Shown in pieces: positions 35,175 to 45,727 of a stretch of DNA of 64,000 bases. The notes beneath the pieces are model-generated. The model made no database searches. It had not been told where the DNA came from and was given only the letters and a program-made list of their open reading frames with translations. This DNA comes from Prevotellaceae bacterium UBA2852 (GTDB lineage: Bacteria > Bacteroidota > Bacteroidia > Bacteroidales > Bacteroidaceae). Positions within the stretch are counted from its first letter, which is position 1. Every line of letters begins with the position of its first letter. A program made the position numbers and the translations under genes. The DNA is taken from contig DEFM01000024.1 of the NCBI GenBank assembly GCA_002350855.1, positions 15,439-79,438 on the forward strand. The letters are read 5' to 3'.

Positions 35175-36542
35175 ATGAGTAACCAAACAAAACGCTTTTT
35201 CCTTACAGAACAGGAAATTCCAACACAGTGGTACAACATCCAGGCAGACATGGTCAACAAACCATTGCCTCCTATCCATCCGGCAACAAAACAGCCTCTG
35301 AAGCCAGAAGACCTCTTCCCTATTTTCGCTGAAGAGCTGGCACGTCAGGAACTTGATCAGGAACATGCTTGGATTCCTATTCCTGAAGAAGTGCGCGATA
35401 TGTACAAATACTATCGTTCCACACCTCTCGTCCGTGCTTACGGACTGGAAAAGGCGCTCGGCACACCAGCACATATATATTTTAAAAATGAAAGCGTAAG
35501 CCCTGTAGGCAGCCACAAACTCAACTCAGCACTTCCACAGGCATACTACTGCAAGAAGCAGGGTGTGACAAATGTTACTACCGAAACTGGTGCCGGCCAG
35601 TGGGGAGCTGCACTGTCCTACGCCGCTAAGGTATTCGGACTGGAAGCTGCAGTTTATCAGGTAAAGATCTCATACGAACAGAAACCATACCGCCGCTCCA
35701 TAATGCAGACATTCGGTGCACAGGTTACACCTTCACCATCTATGTCAACTCGTGCAGGTAAGGACATCCTTACCCGTGAACCAAACAATCAAGGTTCTCT
35801 CGGTACAGCCATCAGTGAAGCTATCGAACTGGCTATGTCTACACCAAACTGCAAATACACTCTCGGTTCAGTGCTTAGCCACGTTTCCCTGCACCAGACC
35901 ATCATCGGTCTTGAGGCAGAAAAGCAGATGGCTATGGCAGGAGAATATCCTGACATGGTGATTGCCTGCTTCGGAGGTGGTAGCAACTTCGGTGGAATCG
36001 CCTTCCCATTCATGCGTCACAACATCCTTGAAGGAAAGAAAACACAGTTCATTGCTGCCGAACCAGCATCTTGTCCAAAGTTGACACGTGGCGTATTCCA
36101 GTACGACTTCGGTGACGAAGCAGGTTACACACCACTTCTACCGATGTTTACACTCGGTCACAACTTCATGCCTGCAAACATCCACGCAGGTGGACTCCGC
36201 TACCACGGCGCAGGCGTTATTGTCAGCCAGCTTCTCAAGGACGGTCTTATGTCAGCTGTTGACATCCAGCAACTCGAATCATTCGAGGCAGGTACACTCT
36301 TCGCACGTGCAGAAGGTATCATCCCTGCACCGGAATCATGCCACGCTATCGCTGCCACTATCCGCGAAGCAAACAAATGCAAGGAAACAGGCGAAGAAAA
36401 GGTTATCCTCTTCAACCTCTCCGGTCACGGTCTCATCGACATGACAGCATACGACCAGTACTTTGCAGGTGGTTTGCAGAACTACGAAGTAACCGACGCT
36501 GAAGTTCAGAAGAACCTATCCCAACTGGAAAAAATCATTTAA
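35175..36542 (+). CDS. Tryptophan synthase beta-like PLP enzyme (TrpB2 type)
   Basis: Joins indole and serine to make tryptophan, or salvages indole. The PLP lysine is Lys115 in VGSHKLNSAL; the ETGAGQWG substrate loop and the phosphate-cup GGGSNF are present. The longer N-terminus (RFFLTEQEIPTQWYN), the length of 455 and the motifs around SEAIELA mark the TrpB2 group, which works without TrpA. No trpA or other trp gene is in the window, in line with a stand-alone salvage role. It has its own promoter and terminator. Confidence 0.93.
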   Translation: MSNQTKRFFLTEQEIPTQWYNIQADMVNKPLPPIHPATKQPLKPEDLFPIFAEELARQELDQEHAWIPIPEEVRDMYKYYRSTPLVRAYGLEKALGTPAHIYFKNESVSPVGSHKLNSALPQAYYCKKQGVTNVTTETGAGQWGAALSYAAKVFGLEAAVYQVKISYEQKPYRRSIMQTFGAQVTPSPSMSTRAGKDILTREPNNQGSLGTAISEAIELAMSTPNCKYTLGSVLSHVSLHQTIIGLEAEKQMAMAGEYPDMVIACFGGGSNFGGIAFPFMRHNILEGKKTQFIAAEPASCPKLTRGVFQYDFGDEAGYTPLLPMFTLGHNFMPANIHAGGLRYHGAGVIVSQLLKDGLMSAVDIQQLESFEAGTLFARAEGIIPAPESCHAIAATIREANKCKETGEEKVILFNLSGHGLIDMTAYDQYFAGGLQNYEVTDAEVQKNLSQLEKII

Positions 36543-36556
36543 TAACATACAGCCCT

Positions 36557-36596
36557 CCGTCTCTCCCGACACAGGAGAGACGGCAGGCGTCTTTTT
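36557..36596 (+). terminator. Rho-independent terminator after TrpB2
   Basis: Stem CCGTCTCTCC / GGAGAGACGG with loop CGACACA; TCTTTTT follows 10 bases later. Confidence 0.75.
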
Positions 36597-36611
36597 AAAC
36601 AAACAACACAT

Positions 36612-37454
36612 ATGAAAACTAACTATGAAATCCGCTATGCGGCACATCCTGAAGATGCGAAGAACTACGACACCAAGCGTTTGCGTCGTGATTTCCTCAT
36701 AGAGAAAGTATTCTCTGCCGATGAAGTTAACCTCGTTTATTCCATGTACGACCGCATGATTGTTGGTGGTGCAATGCCTGTGAAGGAAGAACTTAAGCTT
36801 GAAGCTATTGACCCGTTGAAGGCACCATACTTCACCACACGTCGTGAAGTCGGAATATTCAACGTAGGCGGCAAAGGCACTGTTCGCATTGGCAACGATG
36901 TTTACGAACTCGGCTACAAGGAGGCCCTCTACATCGGACGCGGCGAACGCGACGTCTTCTTCAGCAGTGCCGACAGCGAGAAACCAGCCAAGTTCTACAT
37001 CAACTCAACAACAGCCCACAAGGAATACCCAACAAAGAAAGTCACCAAGGCAGATGCCGACATTCTAGCATTAGGTTCACTCGAAGGCAGCAACGACCGT
37101 ATCATCAACCGAATGATTGTACAGAAAGTGCTTGACTCCTGTCAGTTGCAGATGGGTATGACCGAACTCAAGCCAGGAAGTGTTTGGAACACCATGCCAG
37201 CACACGTGCACAGCCGTCGTATGGAAGCATACTTCTATTTTGAAGTTCCAGAAGACCAGGCCGTTTGCCACTTCATGGGCGAAATCGACGAGACTCGTCA
37301 CATCTGGATGAAAGGCGACCAGGCTGTTCTGTCTCCCGAATGGTCAATCCACTCTGCTGCAGCAACCAGCAACTACACCTTCATCTGGGGTATGGGCGGT
37401 GAGAACCAAGACTACGGAGATCAGGACTTCTACAAAATCACTGATTTGAAATAA
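36612..37454 (+). CDS. kduI: 5-dehydro-4-deoxy-D-glucuronate isomerase
   Basis: Isomerises the unsaturated uronate from pectin or glycosaminoglycan breakdown. The cupin zinc ligands are His198, His200 ([15 protein letters not shown]), Glu205 and His247 (WSIHSAA), each two positions from the E. coli KduI ligands. The N-terminus [17 protein letters not shown] and length 280 are those of the family. No promoter is evident in the 15 bases after the TrpB2 terminator; partner kduD is not in the window. Confidence 0.96.
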   Translation: MKTNYEIRYAAHPEDAKNYDTKRLRRDFLIEKVFSADEVNLVYSMYDRMIVGGAMPVKEELKLEAIDPLKAPYFTTRREVGIFNVGGKGTVRIGNDVYELGYKEALYIGRGERDVFFSSADSEKPAKFYINSTTAHKEYPTKKVTKADADILALGSLEGSNDRIINRMIVQKVLDSCQLQMGMTELKPGSVWNTMPAHVHSRRMEAYFYFEVPEDQAVCHFMGEIDETRHIWMKGDQAVLSPEWSIHSAAATSNYTFIWGMGGENQDYGDQDFYKITDLK

Positions 37455-37515
37455 AATCAAAATTCCTAAGATTAACAAAAATCGATAGACCTCTTCGCGG
37501 TTTATATTCGACCAC

Positions 37516-37572
37516 GGGGTTTACTCATTGCTATTCCTTCCGAGGATTAGCATGAGTAAATCCCGTTTTTTT
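37516..37572 (+). terminator. Rho-independent terminator after kduI
   Basis: A long stem GGGTTTACTCATTGCTA / TAGCATGAGTAAATCCC with one mismatch and an 11-base-plus loop, followed by GTTTTTTT. The rest of the gap to 37792 is AT-rich with the korA promoter and no gene. Confidence 0.9.
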
Positions 37573-37717
37573 GTACCCATATAACAACTTTACAGTTTGC
37601 ATTGTCAAAAAGTAATAATTTGTTACCATTTTCCACTTAAAAAATTTCATTTTTATACAAAATTCAACCAATTTGACACCAAATGAGCCTCAAAAACAGA
37701 TTTTAGTTACAAAATAT

Positions 37718-37748
37718 TTTGCACTCTTCAATAAAATTCGGAACTTTG
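37718..37748 (+). promoter_or_regulatory. Promoter of the korAB operon
   Basis: TTTG at 37718-37721, 19 bases, GAACTTTG at 37741-37748. The -7 box departs from TAnnTTTG at the first base. Leader about 40 bases. Confidence 0.6.
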
Positions 37749-37792
37749 CAAAACTTTTAGAAATAAAACATATACACAATAATCTATATTAA

Positions 37793-39640
37793 ATGGCAGA
37801 AGCATTAGAAATCAAGGAACTGAGTGACGTTGTCGTTCGTTTCTCAGGTGACTCCGGCGACGGTATGCAGCTCGCAGGAAACATTTTCTCCACGGTGTCT
37901 GCCACCGTGGGTAATAGTATCAGTACATTCCCAGACTACCCTGCTGACATCCGCGCCCCGCAAGGTTCACTCACTGGTGTTAGCGGTTTCCAGGTTCATA
38001 TCGGTGCAGAACAAGTGTACACCCCTGGTGACAAATGTGATGTACTCGTTGCCATGAATGCAGCAGCACTCAAGACACAGTACCGTTTTGCAAAACCAGG
38101 AGCAGCAATCATCATCGACACCGACGCCTTTGCTGCAGCAGACTTGAAGAAGGCTGCATTCCAGACAGAAGACTATCTGGGAGAGATGGGCATCGATCCC
38201 GACCGCGTCATCGCTTGTCCTATCACACAGATGGTAAAGGACTGCCTGGCAGACACAGGCATGGATGTGAAATCCATCCTCAAGTGCCGCAATATGTTCG
38301 CACTGGGATTGGTTTGCTGGTTGTTCGACCGCGACCTCAACATCGCCTACAATTTCCTTCGTGAGAAGTTTGCCAAGAAAGCAGGCGTAGCAGAAGCTAA
38401 CATCAAGGTTATTCAGGCAGGTTACGACTACGGACACAACACCCACTCAAGCGTAGCCAATGTCTATCGTGTAGAGACCAAGAACAAAGTGCCTGGACGT
38501 TACATGGACATCACCGGTAACAAGGCAACAGCATACGGATTCATTGCAGCTGCAGAAAAAGCAGGCTTGCAACTCTATTTGGGTAGCTACCCTATCACTC
38601 CAGCCACAGACGTGCTTCACGAATTGTCAAAGCACAAGTCACTTGGCGTTAAGACCGTGCAGTGTGAAGATGAGATTTCAGGCTGCGCTTCAGCTGTAGG
38701 AGCCTCATTTGCAGGAGCATTGGCAGTTACATCGACCTCAGGTCCTGGTATCTGTCTCAAGAGTGAAGCGATGAACCTTGCTGTAATCATGGAACTGCCA
38801 CTTGTTGTGCTCGATGTACAGCGCGGTGGTCCAGCCACAGGACTTCCTACCAAGAGCGAGCAGACAGACTTGCTTCAGGTGCTCTTCGGTCGTAACGGAG
38901 AAAGTCCTATGCCAGTGATGGCAGCAACCAGTCCTACCGACTGCTTCGATGCAGCATACATGGCTGCTAAGATGGCACTCGAACACATGACACCGGTTGT
39001 TCTGCTCACAGACGCATTCGTTGCCAACGGTAGTGGTGCGCTGCGTTTGCCAAACCTCAATGACTATCCTGCAATCAATCCTCCATTTGTACCTGAGGAA
39101 CTGCGTGGACAGTGGACTCCATACATGCGTAACGAAGACGGAGTACGCTACTGGGCTGTACCAGGACGCGAAGGATTCACACATATCCTCGGTGGACTTG
39201 AGAAGGACAACAAGACCGGTGCTATTTCCACTGACCCGGAGAACCACGACCTCATGACTCGTCTGCGTCAGCAGAAGATCGACAAGATTTCTGTGCCAGA
39301 CCTCGAAGTTCTTGGCGACAAGGACGATGCAGACCTGCTGATTGTAGGTTTCGGAGGCACATTCGGTCACTTACATGCAGCAATGGATGAACTTCGTGCC
39401 CAAGGCAAGAAAGTGGCACTGGCTCACTTCAAATACATCAATCCTCTTCCAAAGAACACAGCAGAAGTTCTGAAAAAATACCCACGTGTGGTTGTTGCAG
39501 AACAGAACATGGGTCAACTCGCAGCTTGGCTCCGCATGAAAGTCGATGGTTTCGTACCGGAGAAGTTCAACCAGGTTAAGGGTCAGCCATTCGTTGTGGA
39601 AGAGTTAGTAAAAGCATTTGAGGACATTTTAAAGAAGTAA
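37793..39640 (+). CDS. korA: 2-oxoacid:ferredoxin oxidoreductase, alpha subunit (gamma-alpha fusion)
   Basis: The larger subunit of the enzyme that interconverts 2-oxoglutarate and succinyl-CoA with ferredoxin. The N-terminal 190 residues are the gamma domain (VVRFSGDSGDGMQLAGNIF). The alpha domain starts near 240 with GFIAAAEKAG...YPITPATDVLH and CEDEISGCASAVGASFAG. The fused gamma-alpha layout (615 residues) with a separate beta subunit fits the KorAB type; related pyruvate or keto-isovalerate enzymes cannot be told apart by eye. It is four bases from korB. Confidence 0.9.
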   Translation: MAEALEIKELSDVVVRFSGDSGDGMQLAGNIFSTVSATVGNSISTFPDYPADIRAPQGSLTGVSGFQVHIGAEQVYTPGDKCDVLVAMNAAALKTQYRFAKPGAAIIIDTDAFAAADLKKAAFQTEDYLGEMGIDPDRVIACPITQMVKDCLADTGMDVKSILKCRNMFALGLVCWLFDRDLNIAYNFLREKFAKKAGVAEANIKVIQAGYDYGHNTHSSVANVYRVETKNKVPGRYMDITGNKATAYGFIAAAEKAGLQLYLGSYPITPATDVLHELSKHKSLGVKTVQCEDEISGCASAVGASFAGALAVTSTSGPGICLKSEAMNLAVIMELPLVVLDVQRGGPATGLPTKSEQTDLLQVLFGRNGESPMPVMAATSPTDCFDAAYMAAKMALEHMTPVVLLTDAFVANGSGALRLPNLNDYPAINPPFVPEELRGQWTPYMRNEDGVRYWAVPGREGFTHILGGLEKDNKTGAISTDPENHDLMTRLRQQKIDKISVPDLEVLGDKDDADLLIVGFGGTFGHLHAAMDELRAQGKKVALAHFKYINPLPKNTAEVLKKYPRVVVAEQNMGQLAAWLRMKVDGFVPEKFNQVKGQPFVVEELVKAFEDILKK

Positions 39641-39644
39641 AGCT

Positions 39645-40646
39645 ATGAGTTATACAGCACAAGATTATAAGAAAGGACAGCCACGCTGGTGTCCAGGTTG
39701 CGGTGACCACTTCTTCCTTGCAAGCCTGCACAAGGCAATGGCAGAGATTGGCGTTGCCCCACATGACAATGCAGTAATCAGCGGTATCGGATGTAGCAGC
39801 CGTCTGCCCCACTATATGGCAACCTACGGCATGAACACCATCCACGGTCGTGCAGCAGCCATTGCCACAGGAGCGAAGGTTACAAACCCCAATCTCACAG
39901 TATGGCAGGTAAGCGGTGACGGTGACGGTCTCGCTATCGGCGGCAACCACTTCACCCACGCCAACCGCCGCAATATCAATCTCAACATGATTCTGCTCAA
40001 CAACAGAATCTATGGACTTACCAAAGGACAGTATTCACCAACAAGCCCACGTGGATTCGTTTCCAAGTCCAGCCCTTACGGCACTGTGGAAGATCCGTTC
40101 CGCCCTGCAGAACTCTGTTTCGGTGCACGCGGTCATTTCTTCGCTCGTGCGGTTGCCACTGACGCACAAGGAACTGTAGATATCCTGAAAGCTGCCTACG
40201 AGCACAAAGGAGCTGCCGTATGCGAGATTCTCCAGAACTGTGTCATCTTCAACAACGGCACACACGACAGCGTCTATTCCAAGGAAGGACGTGCCAAGAA
40301 TGCAATCTATCTGAAGCATGGTCAGCCTATGATTTTCGGTGAGAACAACGAATACGGACTCATGCAGGAAGGCTTCGGCATCAAGGTTGTGAAGATTGGT
40401 GAGAACGGAGTTACGGTTGATGACCTCCTTGTTCACGATGCTCACTGTGAGGACAACACTCTCCAGTTGAAACTCGCCATGATGGAAGGTCCTGACTTCC
40501 CAATCGCACTTGGTGTGATTCGCGACGTCGATGCTCCTACTTACGACGAAGCCGTTGCCGCACAGATTGAAGAAGTAAGCGCACAGAAGAAATACCACAA
40601 CTTCGCAGAACTTCTTGAGACCAACGACATCTGGGAAGTGAAATAA
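39645..40646 (+). CDS. korB: 2-oxoacid:ferredoxin oxidoreductase, beta subunit
   Basis: Thiamine pyrophosphate-binding subunit of 333 residues. It opens with the cluster-binding RWCPGCGDHF, then GIGCSSRLPHY, HGRAAAIATGAK and the diphosphate motif VSGDGDGLAIGGNHF...NNRIYGLTKGQ. The region YSPTSPRG follows. It is translated directly after korA, and the terminator at 40674-40713 closes the pair. In anaerobic Bacteroidales this enzyme feeds 2-oxoglutarate synthesis through the reductive branch together with fumarate reductase (found at 62-64 kb). Confidence 0.93.
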   Translation: MSYTAQDYKKGQPRWCPGCGDHFFLASLHKAMAEIGVAPHDNAVISGIGCSSRLPHYMATYGMNTIHGRAAAIATGAKVTNPNLTVWQVSGDGDGLAIGGNHFTHANRRNINLNMILLNNRIYGLTKGQYSPTSPRGFVSKSSPYGTVEDPFRPAELCFGARGHFFARAVATDAQGTVDILKAAYEHKGAAVCEILQNCVIFNNGTHDSVYSKEGRAKNAIYLKHGQPMIFGENNEYGLMQEGFGIKVVKIGENGVTVDDLLVHDAHCEDNTLQLKLAMMEGPDFPIALGVIRDVDAPTYDEAVAAQIEEVSAQKKYHNFAELLETNDIWEVK

Positions 40647-40673
40647 ACAAGTAAAAATTCTTTTGAAATAGCG

Positions 40674-40713
40674 AAAACCGCAATGCCAACATACCGGCAT
40701 TGCGGTTTTTTGT
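40674..40713 (+). terminator. Rho-independent terminator after korB
   Basis: A 14-pair stem AAAACCGCAATGCC / GGCATTGCGGTTTT, eight-base loop, then TT. It resembles the terminator at 13932. Confidence 0.92.
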
Positions 40714-40753
40714 TATTTTTAAGAAAGAAATCCTATCATTATTTTATTTGTGT

Positions 40754-40784
40754 TTTGCATTTTTTTCAAAAATCCATAACTTTG
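40754..40784 (+). promoter_or_regulatory. Consensus promoter of the regulator-mutS operon
   Basis: TTTG at 40754-40757, 19 bases, TAACTTTG at 40777-40784. Because an ATG at 40786 would be upstream of the start of transcription, the regulator must start at 40816. Confidence 0.8.
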
Positions 40785-40815
40785 CATGTTTGAAAACAGC
40801 AACCACTGCCATCTA

Positions 40816-41937
40816 ATGAAAGAAATGCAATTCTCTGCCATCGTAATGATGGTACTTATGTCTTCAGCTTTGGCCACACTTTTGCCAAAGCGAATAGCAG
40901 CAAATCGTGTTATCAACCGTTCGCGTTGGTTGATGGTTGCAGGTTTGTTTTTATTAGCCATTCAATTCCTGATACAATATGTCGGAAACTTCCGAGCTAC
41001 AGGAGTAGTCCAAGCTGTTTCAATCAATGTCATGTTCTTCATTCCCTGTGCAGCTTTGTTTACGTTAAGCATTCTCAATATGCAGCGACGTGGACAGGTA
41101 AAGCGCCACGAATGGCTAGTTTGGATTCCCGTGTGGATAATTGCCATGGGAGTAATATGCATGGCCTCTTGGGCTAATCGCCAATCTTTGTTCTGTGATT
41201 CCAAGTGTTTGTTACGGGCTGAAATCATTGCCGGCATCATCTATGGCCTGATGCAAATATACTACTCCCAGTTGAACATGCGGGAACTGGCACGTATGGA
41301 GAAAGTACTGGACAACTACTACGACCGCGAACGCAGAAGTTTTGTACGCTGGATTAGAATCACAATTATCTCTTTGACGACATTGGCGCTGTTTGTTCCT
41401 GTACTGATGTTCAACAACGGTTGGCCTCTGATTGCCTATTGTCTGTTCTTTTTCATTGCGATCTTCTTTATGTGGTGCTTTTTCGCACGATATATCATAA
41501 CCAATGCATTAACGACAATGGAGGAAGCGGAAGAGAGTGAAGATGCGGAAGAGCGTGAACAGCAGGAAATCGCAAAGAACCAGTCAAACACACTGTCAAA
41601 TGAAGCTATTCAGCATATAGGGAAAATCATCCAACGCTGGATTGATGAAGGAAAGCATCTGCAGAGCGGTATCACCAAACCCATGGTAGCTGCAGAGCTT
41701 CAGATACCTATCTACCAGCTGTCATCATGGGTTAAAGCTTCAGGTTACGACCGCTATACACAATGGATTACCGCACTACGTATCAAAGAAGCCAAACGAC
41801 TACTTATTGAGTACAAGGACTGGTCAAACGAGGCAATTGCAGACCATTGCGGCATCAGTCGTACCCACTTCCAACGATTATTCAAGCAAGAGACAGGTTT
41901 CTCACCTGCTGAATTTGTAGAACAGGTAAAGAAATGA
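40816..41937 (+). CDS. Membrane-anchored AraC family transcription regulator
   Basis: The start at 40816 ([10 protein letters not shown]) is set by the promoter at 40754-40784. The N-terminal 225 residues contain about six to seven membrane helices ([52 protein letters not shown] and others). An acidic linker ([16 protein letters not shown]) leads to a C-terminal AraC helix-turn-helix domain (about 275-373) with RIKEAKRLL and the second helix [21 protein letters not shown]. Such membrane AraC proteins are common in Bacteroidetes and may sense envelope signals. Its stop overlaps the mutS start (ATGA). Confidence 0.9.
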   Translation: MKEMQFSAIVMMVLMSSALATLLPKRIAANRVINRSRWLMVAGLFLLAIQFLIQYVGNFRATGVVQAVSINVMFFIPCAALFTLSILNMQRRGQVKRHEWLVWIPVWIIAMGVICMASWANRQSLFCDSKCLLRAEIIAGIIYGLMQIYYSQLNMRELARMEKVLDNYYDRERRSFVRWIRITIISLTTLALFVPVLMFNNGWPLIAYCLFFFIAIFFMWCFFARYIITNALTTMEEAEESEDAEEREQQEIAKNQSNTLSNEAIQHIGKIIQRWIDEGKHLQSGITKPMVAAELQIPIYQLSSWVKASGYDRYTQWITALRIKEAKRLLIEYKDWSNEAIADHCGISRTHFQRLFKQETGFSPAEFVEQVKK

Positions 41938-44549
41938 AAGAAGAGTTAACACCGATGATGAAGCAATTCTACGACTTCAAGGCAAAGCATCCCGATGCTC
42001 TGCTTCTTTTTCGGTGTGGCGACTTCTACGAGACTTACGGTGAAGATGCATCCGTCGCTGCAAACATCCTGGGCATAACCCTCACTCGCCGCAGCAGCGT
42101 GGCTGGAACGGCGGGCAGCGCTACCGCAATGGCAGGCTTCCCCCATCATGCACTCGACACCTATCTTCCCAAGCTCATCCGTGCAGGCAAGCGAGTAGCT
42201 ATCTGCGACCAGCTGGAAGATCCCAAACTCACAAAGAAACTTGTTAAGCGAGGAATCACAGAACTTGTGACTCCAGGCGTTGCCATGAACGACAACGTGC
42301 TTAACCAGCGCGAGAACAACTTCCTTGCAGCCGTACATTTCGGCAAGAGCGCATGCGGAGTGTCGTTCCTCGATATCAGCACAGGTGAGTTCCTTGTCGC
42401 TGAGGGAACCACAGACTATGTTGACAAACTGCTTACCAATTTCGCTCCGAAGGAAGTGCTCTTTGAACGCGGACACAAACCTATGTTTGAAGGAAACTTC
42501 GGCAACCGTTTCTTCACATTTGAGATGGACGACTGGGTGTATGTTTACGACACGGCAGTCAACAAACTTCTGCAGCATTTCGAGGTCAAGAACCTGAAAG
42601 GCTTCGGCATTAATCATCTGCGCGACGGCATAGTTGCAGCGGGAGTCATCCTCTTCTATCTGGAGCAGACACACCACACCCAACTGCGTCACATCCGCAC
42701 AATCTCACGCATCGAAGGCAGCAGGTTTGTCCACATGGACCACTTCACAGTACGTTCACTGGAATTGGTCGCTCCCATGAACGAAGGCGGCAATTCACTC
42801 CTTCAGACCATTGACAAGACCGTATCGCCCATGGGCGAGCGTATGCTTCACCGCTGGCTCCTGTTTCCTCTGAAAGAAGAAAAACAAATCACTGCAAGGC
42901 AGAATGTCGTGGAACACTTCCTGCGCGATACCGACATGCGCGACACCATTGCCGACCTGCTCCACAGTATCTCTGACCTTGAGCGCCTTTCTTCAAAGAT
43001 TGCCACTCAACGCATAACACCACGTGAGATGGTGCAACTGGCAGCAACGCTCAATGCCGTTGAACCAATCAAACAGATGTGCAGCACATGCGACTGCACA
43101 GACCTGCAGACCCTTGGCAATCAACTCGACGCCTGCGACGAACTGCGCAACCGCATTACCAGGCAAATCACTCCCGACCCACCAATGCAAATCGGCAAGG
43201 GTTACGTGATAGCGACCGGCATAAACGAAGAACTCGATAATCTTCGCACAATAGCATATTCCGGCAAAGACTATCTCCTGCAGATACAAAAGCGTGAGAT
43301 AGAAGCAACAGGCATCACAAGCCTCAAAATCGGATTCAATAATGTGTTCGGTTACTATATGGAGGTGCGCAACACCTTCAAGGACCTTGTTCCTGCCAAC
43401 TGGATTCGCAAACAGACACTTACCCAGGCAGAACGCTACATCACCGAGGAACTCAAGGAATACGAAGAGAAAATTCTCGGAGCCGAAGACCGCATCCTCT
43501 CACTTGAAACCCAACTTTATGCTGAAATCGTAACCGATTCCGCAGAATTCATCCCTGCACTGCAGCAGAATGCAGTCGCACTGGCACAGATAGACTGTCT
43601 GCTCTCGTTTGCACTTGCGGCAATCGAATATAAATATGTGCGTCCTATAGTCGATGACTCACTGGTTATCGATATTTGTCAGGGACGCCACCCGGTTATC
43701 GAGCGCAATATGCCTATAGGCGAGACCTATGTCGCCAACGACGTGCTGCTTGACTCCGAGAAACAGCAGATTATCATCCTTACCGGTCCTAACATGGCTG
43801 GTAAGTCAGCCCTGCTCCGCCAGACTGCCCTCATCACCCTCCTCGCACAGACAGGTTCGTTCGTTCCTGCCGAGAGTGCACACATCGGCATCTGCGACAA
43901 GATATTCACACGTGTCGGAGCAAGCGACAACATATCACTCGGTGAATCCACATTCATGGTGGAGATGAACGAGGCAGCAAATATCATCAACAACCTCACA
44001 CCACGTTCTCTCGTGCTTTTCGATGAACTCGGACGCGGCACCAGCACCTACGATGGCATTTCCATTGCGTGGGCTATTGTTGAGTATATTCACGAGAACA
44101 GCAGAAACAAAGCCCGTACGCTCTTTGCCACACACTACCATGAACTCAACGAGATGGAACGTATCTTCCCACGCATACACAATTATAATGTAAGTGTACG
44201 TGAAGTGGATGGCCGCATCATCTTCCTCCGCAAACTGGAACGTGGAGGCAGCGAACACTCCTTCGGTATTCATGTTGCAAAAATTGCAGGTATCAGCCCG
44301 TCAATCATCCGACGTGCCGAACAGGTTTTGCACGAATTGGAACGCAATAACTCCGGTGATGGCATCAGTCGCCCGAATACAGCGGCAATCCCCACACCAC
44401 AGTCATCGCAACTCTCATTCTTCCAGCTCGACGACCCTGTACTGTGTCAAATCCGTGATGAAATCCTCAATCTTGATGTCAACAATCTTACTCCTCTCGA
44501 AGCACTTAACAAACTCAACGACATCAAACGAATAGTAGCGGGGAAATAA
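41934..44549 (+). CDS. mutS: DNA mismatch repair protein MutS
   Basis: Recognises mismatches and loops in DNA. Length 871 is normal. Domain I contains the mismatch-reading [13 protein letters not shown] (the Phe-x-Glu pair), domain V has Walker [10 protein letters not shown] (617-625), then ESTFMVEM, the Walker [15 protein letters not shown] and the ATHYHEL switch. The C-terminal dimerisation tail is present. The start overlaps the stop of the AraC regulator, so it is translated from the same message, an unusual placing for mutS. No mutL is nearby. Confidence 0.97.
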   Translation: MKEELTPMMKQFYDFKAKHPDALLLFRCGDFYETYGEDASVAANILGITLTRRSSVAGTAGSATAMAGFPHHALDTYLPKLIRAGKRVAICDQLEDPKLTKKLVKRGITELVTPGVAMNDNVLNQRENNFLAAVHFGKSACGVSFLDISTGEFLVAEGTTDYVDKLLTNFAPKEVLFERGHKPMFEGNFGNRFFTFEMDDWVYVYDTAVNKLLQHFEVKNLKGFGINHLRDGIVAAGVILFYLEQTHHTQLRHIRTISRIEGSRFVHMDHFTVRSLELVAPMNEGGNSLLQTIDKTVSPMGERMLHRWLLFPLKEEKQITARQNVVEHFLRDTDMRDTIADLLHSISDLERLSSKIATQRITPREMVQLAATLNAVEPIKQMCSTCDCTDLQTLGNQLDACDELRNRITRQITPDPPMQIGKGYVIATGINEELDNLRTIAYSGKDYLLQIQKREIEATGITSLKIGFNNVFGYYMEVRNTFKDLVPANWIRKQTLTQAERYITEELKEYEEKILGAEDRILSLETQLYAEIVTDSAEFIPALQQNAVALAQIDCLLSFALAAIEYKYVRPIVDDSLVIDICQGRHPVIERNMPIGETYVANDVLLDSEKQQIIILTGPNMAGKSALLRQTALITLLAQTGSFVPAESAHIGICDKIFTRVGASDNISLGESTFMVEMNEAANIINNLTPRSLVLFDELGRGTSTYDGISIAWAIVEYIHENSRNKARTLFATHYHELNEMERIFPRIHNYNVSVREVDGRIIFLRKLERGGSEHSFGIHVAKIAGISPSIIRRAEQVLHELERNNSGDGISRPNTAAIPTPQSSQLSFFQLDDPVLCQIRDEILNLDVNNLTPLEALNKLNDIKRIVAGK

Positions 44550-44554
44550 ATAAA

Positions 44555-44622
44555 AGACCCTCTCTAACTCCCCCTCATCGCTTAGCGCTTCGGGCAACGC
44601 TCCGAAGAACGGGGAGGATAAA
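44555..44622 (+). repeat. R2-type element after mutS
   Basis: GACCCTCTCTAACTCCCCCT at one end and ACGGGGAGGATAAAG at the other enclose an inner hairpin (CGCTTAGCG and CTTCGGGCAACGCTCCGAAG). It may act as a terminator for mutS. Confidence 0.6.
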
Positions 44623-44638
44623 GCCATCCGGATGGTAA

Positions 44639-44710
44639 TTCTTCATTCTCACTTCGTGAGCGTGCTCTTTTGTTAATTTTCTTTAATAGGTATCGCAACG
44701 ATAACTTCAT
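44639..44710 (+). repeat. Interspersed repeat R1, copy c
   Basis: Same hairpin and GGTATCGCAACGATAAC words as copies a and b. It lies between convergent mutS and pdxB and touches the pdxB stop. The promoter-box end is missing here. Confidence 0.8.
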
Positions 44711-45708
44711 TTTCTTTCTCTCCTCAATGGATAGTTGCCTCTCAGTTGTTCAAATAATTCTGGATTTTGCTTCAGTTTTTCACTATCCACACGGGGATCA
44801 TAGAGGCGCAACTCACCTTCTTTCTCGCTTCCATAGCTAAAGTTCTCCGGAAGCGATGGAGCTTCAACTTTAAGAGTAAAAGGCACACCGAGGAACTCTG
44901 CCACAGCCTGTAGAGACATCCTCGTTGCATTCGCCTTGCCGTCAGCGCTATAGCCGGCGATATGAGGCGTTGCGATATAGGCACGTTGCAGAAGTTCAAG
45001 ATTGAGGTTCGGCTCATTCTCCCAAGTATCAATAATGGCTTTGCTTACAAGTCCGTTATCCAAAGCCTCAACCAAAGCCTGATTATCTACAACCTCTCCC
45101 CTGCTGCTGTTTATTATTATCGGTTTACGTCTTAACGAACGGAAGAAATCAGCATCAGCCAAATGGAAGGTTGCATCCTCGCCCTCACGACTGAGAGGAG
45201 TATGGAATGTGATTATATCGCATTTCTCAGCCATTTCGCTTAACGGAGTATTGCAGAAATCCTTTTCATTCCGTGCACGAGGAGGATCGCACATCAGCAC
45301 CCTCATTCCCGCCTTCAGGCAATCATCCGCAACTCTGCTACCCACATGCCCCACACCTACCACACCAATGGTAGCATCCTTCACATCGCAAGTCAGAAGG
45401 GCGTTATGAACATACTGCCTCACCGAATTGGCATTGCAACCCGGGCAGTTCGTCCATTTGATTCCCGCCTTCTGCAAGAACTCAGTATCAAAATGGTCAT
45501 AACCTATAGTAGCTGTAACCACCAGTTTCACCTTTGACCCAGCGAGCAACCGTGCATCACACCTCGTACGAGTACGTACAATCATTATGTCCGCATCCTT
45601 CACATCCTCAGCCGATATACTTGCCCCAGGCAAATACACCACCTCGTCACAAAGTTGCTCAATAAGCCCCTTTATATACGGAATCTTATCATCTACTATT
45701 ACTTTCAT
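44707..45708 (-). CDS. pdxB: Erythronate-4-phosphate dehydrogenase
   Basis: The second step of the DXP-independent pyridoxal phosphate route. The N-terminus MKVIVDDKIPYIKGL is that of PdxB. The NAD-binding segment VVGVGHVGSRVADDCLKAGM, the arginine in INSSRGEVVDN, the acid in TWENEP and the His in TPHIAGYS are all present. The length of 333 is slightly short of enteric PdxB but usual for Bacteroidetes. A promoter box ends 5 bases before the ATG, so the message may be nearly leaderless. Confidence 0.95.
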   Translation of the reverse strand: MKVIVDDKIPYIKGLIEQLCDEVVYLPGASISAEDVKDADIMIVRTRTRCDARLLAGSKVKLVVTATIGYDHFDTEFLQKAGIKWTNCPGCNANSVRQYVHNALLTCDVKDATIGVVGVGHVGSRVADDCLKAGMRVLMCDPPRARNEKDFCNTPLSEMAEKCDIITFHTPLSREGEDATFHLADADFFRSLRRKPIIINSSRGEVVDNQALVEALDNGLVSKAIIDTWENEPNLNLELLQRAYIATPHIAGYSADGKANATRMSLQAVAEFLGVPFTLKVEAPSLPENFSYGSEKEGELRLYDPRVDSEKLKQNPELFEQLRGNYPLRRERK

Positions 45709-45713
45709 GTCGG

Positions 45714-45721
45714 CAAAGATA
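45714..45721 (-). promoter_or_regulatory. -7 promoter box directly before pdxB
   Basis: TATCTTTG on the minus strand; CCGAC then separates it from ATG. If transcription starts about four bases after the box, the leader is only about two bases. No clear -33 box. Confidence 0.5.
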
Positions 45722-45727
45722 TGATTA

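Noticed and set aside
40786..40815. ATG at 40786 as start of the AraC regulator
   Set aside because: It lies two bases after the -7 box, so it would be upstream of or at the start of transcription.
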